DNA of 24,186 nucleotides from Candidatus Fonsibacter lacus (GTDB lineage: Bacteria; Pseudomonadota; Alphaproteobacteria; Pelagibacterales; Pelagibacteraceae), in assembly GCA_010021145.1 (NCBI GenBank), contig RGRP01000006.1, forward strand, positions 1 through 24,186, given 5' to 3'. A model generated the notes under the pieces. The model had not been told where the DNA came from. It did not search any database and saw nothing but the letters and a program-made list of their open reading frames with translations. A program made the translations under genes and the position numbers. Below are positions 22,704 to 24,186 of the stretch, one piece after another (position 1 is the stretch's first letter; every line of letters begins with the position of its first letter).

Positions 22704-23659
22704 TGGAGCAAAGTTATTTTGAAGTTTTAAGACCCGGTATTAATTCAACCTTTCAAGATAAAGGAAGGTTTGGCGTTCAATATATGGGGTTAGCTCCGGG
22801 TGGCGCTATGGATTATCAATCCTTTTTACTTTCTAATGTTTTATTAAATAATGAAAAAAATACGGGTACCATTGAATTTGCGTATCAAGGACCTCTATTA
22901 AAGTTAGTTAAGGGAAAAACTAAAATTGCAATCACAGGAAACGTTTTTTTTAAAATATATTCAAAAAAAGAAGAAATTAATGGTGAGCCTTACCGAACAT
23001 ATGACCTAAATGAGGGTGATCAATTAGATATTCTTGCAACAAAAGCTTCTGTTTATGGATATTTAAGTATTGAAGGTGGTTTTAAATTAGATAAATTTTG
23101 CGGATCAGTTTCATCACAACCAAGAGCATTTATTGGTCCTAATGATGGAAAAAAGATTGAATTAAAAGATAAAATATTAATTTCTAAAAATTCTACGATT
23201 AAAGAAAATAAAATAATAAGAAATATTAAATTTGAAGAAAAAAAAATATTTAGTGTGTTGCCGGGTCCTCAATTTCATTATTTTAGTACGGACTCTAAAA
23301 AACAATTCTTTTCAACTCCTTATTTAATAACAAAACAAACCGATAGAATGGGAATGAGAGTTATCGGAAAAAGTCTGAAGAACTTAGTTAATTCTAATAT
23401 TCCTTCTGAAGGAATTATAAAAGGTGCAATTCAAGTTCCGGGAGATGGAAATCCAATTATACTTTTATCAGATCACCCAACAACAGGTGGATATCCAAAA
23501 GTAGGTTCGATTATTTCTTCAGATTATGATGATTTAGTTCAACAAAACTCAAATAAAGAAATTTATTTTCAGCTTGTAACATTGGAAGCTGCTGAACAAC
23601 AATTTGCCCTATATATAGAAAAAATAAAAAGAAAAATCGCAAATATCGAAAAGATATAA
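22703..23659 (+). CDS. pxpC: 5-oxoprolinase subunit C (KipA/AHS2 family)
   Basis: 318 residues, near the usual length. PxpC (biotin-dependent carboxyltransferase-like, cyclophilin-type fold) forms the 5-oxoprolinase with PxpA and PxpB. Seen are EVLRPGINSTFQDKGRFG (7-24), GLAPGGAMD (29-37), YGYLSIEGGF, the LPGPQFHYF segment, TDRMGMRVIG (about 213-222), IIKGAIQVPGDGNPIILLSD and TTGGYPKVG. The reading frame is intact although the adjoining pxpB is not; the ATG overlaps the pxpB stop by one base, so its translation may depend on ribosomes finishing the pxpB C-terminal frame. It ends 10 bp before the convergent aconitase gene. Confidence 0.93.
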   Translation: MEQSYFEVLRPGINSTFQDKGRFGVQYMGLAPGGAMDYQSFLLSNVLLNNEKNTGTIEFAYQGPLLKLVKGKTKIAITGNVFFKIYSKKEEINGEPYRTYDLNEGDQLDILATKASVYGYLSIEGGFKLDKFCGSVSSQPRAFIGPNDGKKIELKDKILISKNSTIKENKIIRNIKFEEKKIFSVLPGPQFHYFSTDSKKQFFSTPYLITKQTDRMGMRVIGKSLKNLVNSNIPSEGIIKGAIQVPGDGNPIILLSDHPTTGGYPKVGSIISSDYDDLVQQNSNKEIYFQLVTLEAAEQQFALYIEKIKRKIANIEKI

Positions 23660-23669
23660 TTATAAATAT

Positions 23670-24186
23670 TTAAGCCATATTTCTTAGAACATACTGAAGA
23701 ATGCCACCATGCTTATAATATTCAGTTTCGTTATCAGTATCGATTCTAGAAAGAACATTTATTTTTTTAGAACTTCCATCTTCATATAAGAATTCAACGG
23801 TTACTTCTTCTCTAGGTTTTAAACCTTTTTCAACATTTAAAATATTTATAATTTCAGATCCTTTTAGATTTAACGTTTTTCTCGAATATCCTTCTTTAAA
23901 TTGAAGAGGCAAAATTCCCATGCCAACTAAATTAGATCTATGAATTCTCTCGAAGCTTTCTGCGATAACAGCTTTAACTCCTAAAAGTTTAGTACCTTTT
24001 GCTGCCCAATCACGTGAAGATCCTGTGCCGTATTCTTTCCCCGCAATTACAACAAGATCAACTTTTCTTTTTTGATATTCCATAGAAGCATCAAATACTG
24101 GCATTACTTTTTTATCAGGATGAAGCATTGTAACTCCACCTTCTGTACCTGGTGCCATTTCATTTTTAATTCTAATATTTGCAAAT
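23670..24186 (-). CDS. acnA: Aconitate hydratase, C-terminal part (5' end beyond right edge)
   Basis: The minus strand is open from the window edge to a stop at 23670, about 172 codons. Reading through the edge gives FANIRIKNEMAPGTEGG, a typical AcnA context, so the ATG at 24158 is internal and not the start. The visible part is the swivel domain of the citrate cycle enzyme that interconverts citrate and isocitrate: IAGKEYGTGSSRDWAAKG, IAESFERIHRSNLVGMGILPLQ and the end YYKHGGILQYVLRNMA. The iron-sulfur cysteines lie outside the window. Confidence 0.95.
   Translation of the reverse strand, partial: FANIRIKNEMAPGTEGGVTMLHPDKKVMPVFDASMEYQKRKVDLVVIAGKEYGTGSSRDWAAKGTKLLGVKAVIAESFERIHRSNLVGMGILPLQFKEGYSRKTLNLKGSEIINILNVEKGLKPREEVTVEFLYEDGSSKKINVLSRIDTDNETEYYKHGGILQYVLRNMA

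Noticed and set aside
15231..23659. Horizontally acquired island boundaries around the pxp/liv block
   Set aside because: No tRNA gene, integrase, direct repeats or visible change in base composition mark its edges.
24098..24158. ATG at 24158 as the start of a short separate gene
   Set aside because: The same frame continues upstream to the window edge with conserved aconitase residues (FANIRIKNE), so it is an internal methionine.

Overview
The window reads as chromosome of a streamlined, strongly AT-rich marine alphaproteobacterium. SAR11/Pelagibacterales or a close ecological equivalent is the best guess. The reasons are lysine- and isoleucine-rich proteins, very short gene gaps, repeated TAATG and ATGA stop/start overlaps, a tandem glycine riboswitch on the glycine-cleavage operon, and the gene families present. 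No rRNA, tRNA, phage, IS element or CRISPR array was seen. Organism assignment is inference.

Left part (1-4781). A leftward operon sppA-glyQ-glyS encodes an S49 peptidase and the two glycyl-tRNA synthetase subunits; glyS runs off the left edge. Divergent from it is a long-chain polyprenyl diphosphate synthase gene (ispB-like), whose 3' end overlaps tspO convergently.

Glycine-cleavage operon (4290-9520, leftward). A promoter and a tandem glycine riboswitch precede gcvT-gcvH-gcvP. The operon appears to continue without a break into an unlisted 52-codon ORF and tspO. A 12-bp perfect inverted repeat encloses aptamer 2 and covers the gcvT Shine-Dalgarno sequence, so a translational on/off mechanism can be proposed from sequence alone.

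Middle (9549-15117). A rightward, very divergent ProC-like gene is followed by a leftward set pdxH, Na+/H+ antiporter, SbtA-like bicarbonate transporter. A rightward aroC-rhomboid pair starts only 33 bp from pdxH.

Right part (15231-23659). This block looks metabolically coherent: an SDR very like mammalian BDH2/DHRS6, a DUF1445 protein (D-glutamate cyclase family), a complete Liv-type ABC importer (livF, G, M, H and divergent livK with a strong terminator), and the 5-oxoprolinase genes pxpA, pxpB and pxpC. The likely theme is uptake of 5-oxoproline or a related amino acid and conversion to glutamate. pxpB is broken as written: a short N-terminal piece and the C-terminal piece lie in different frames, and roughly 90 residues between them are missing. 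The right edge holds the C-terminal part of aconitase.

I did not find a clearly new defence or mobile system. The best leads are the riboswitch architecture, the D-glutamate/5-oxoproline cluster with its damaged pxpB, and the small ORF inside the gcv operon.
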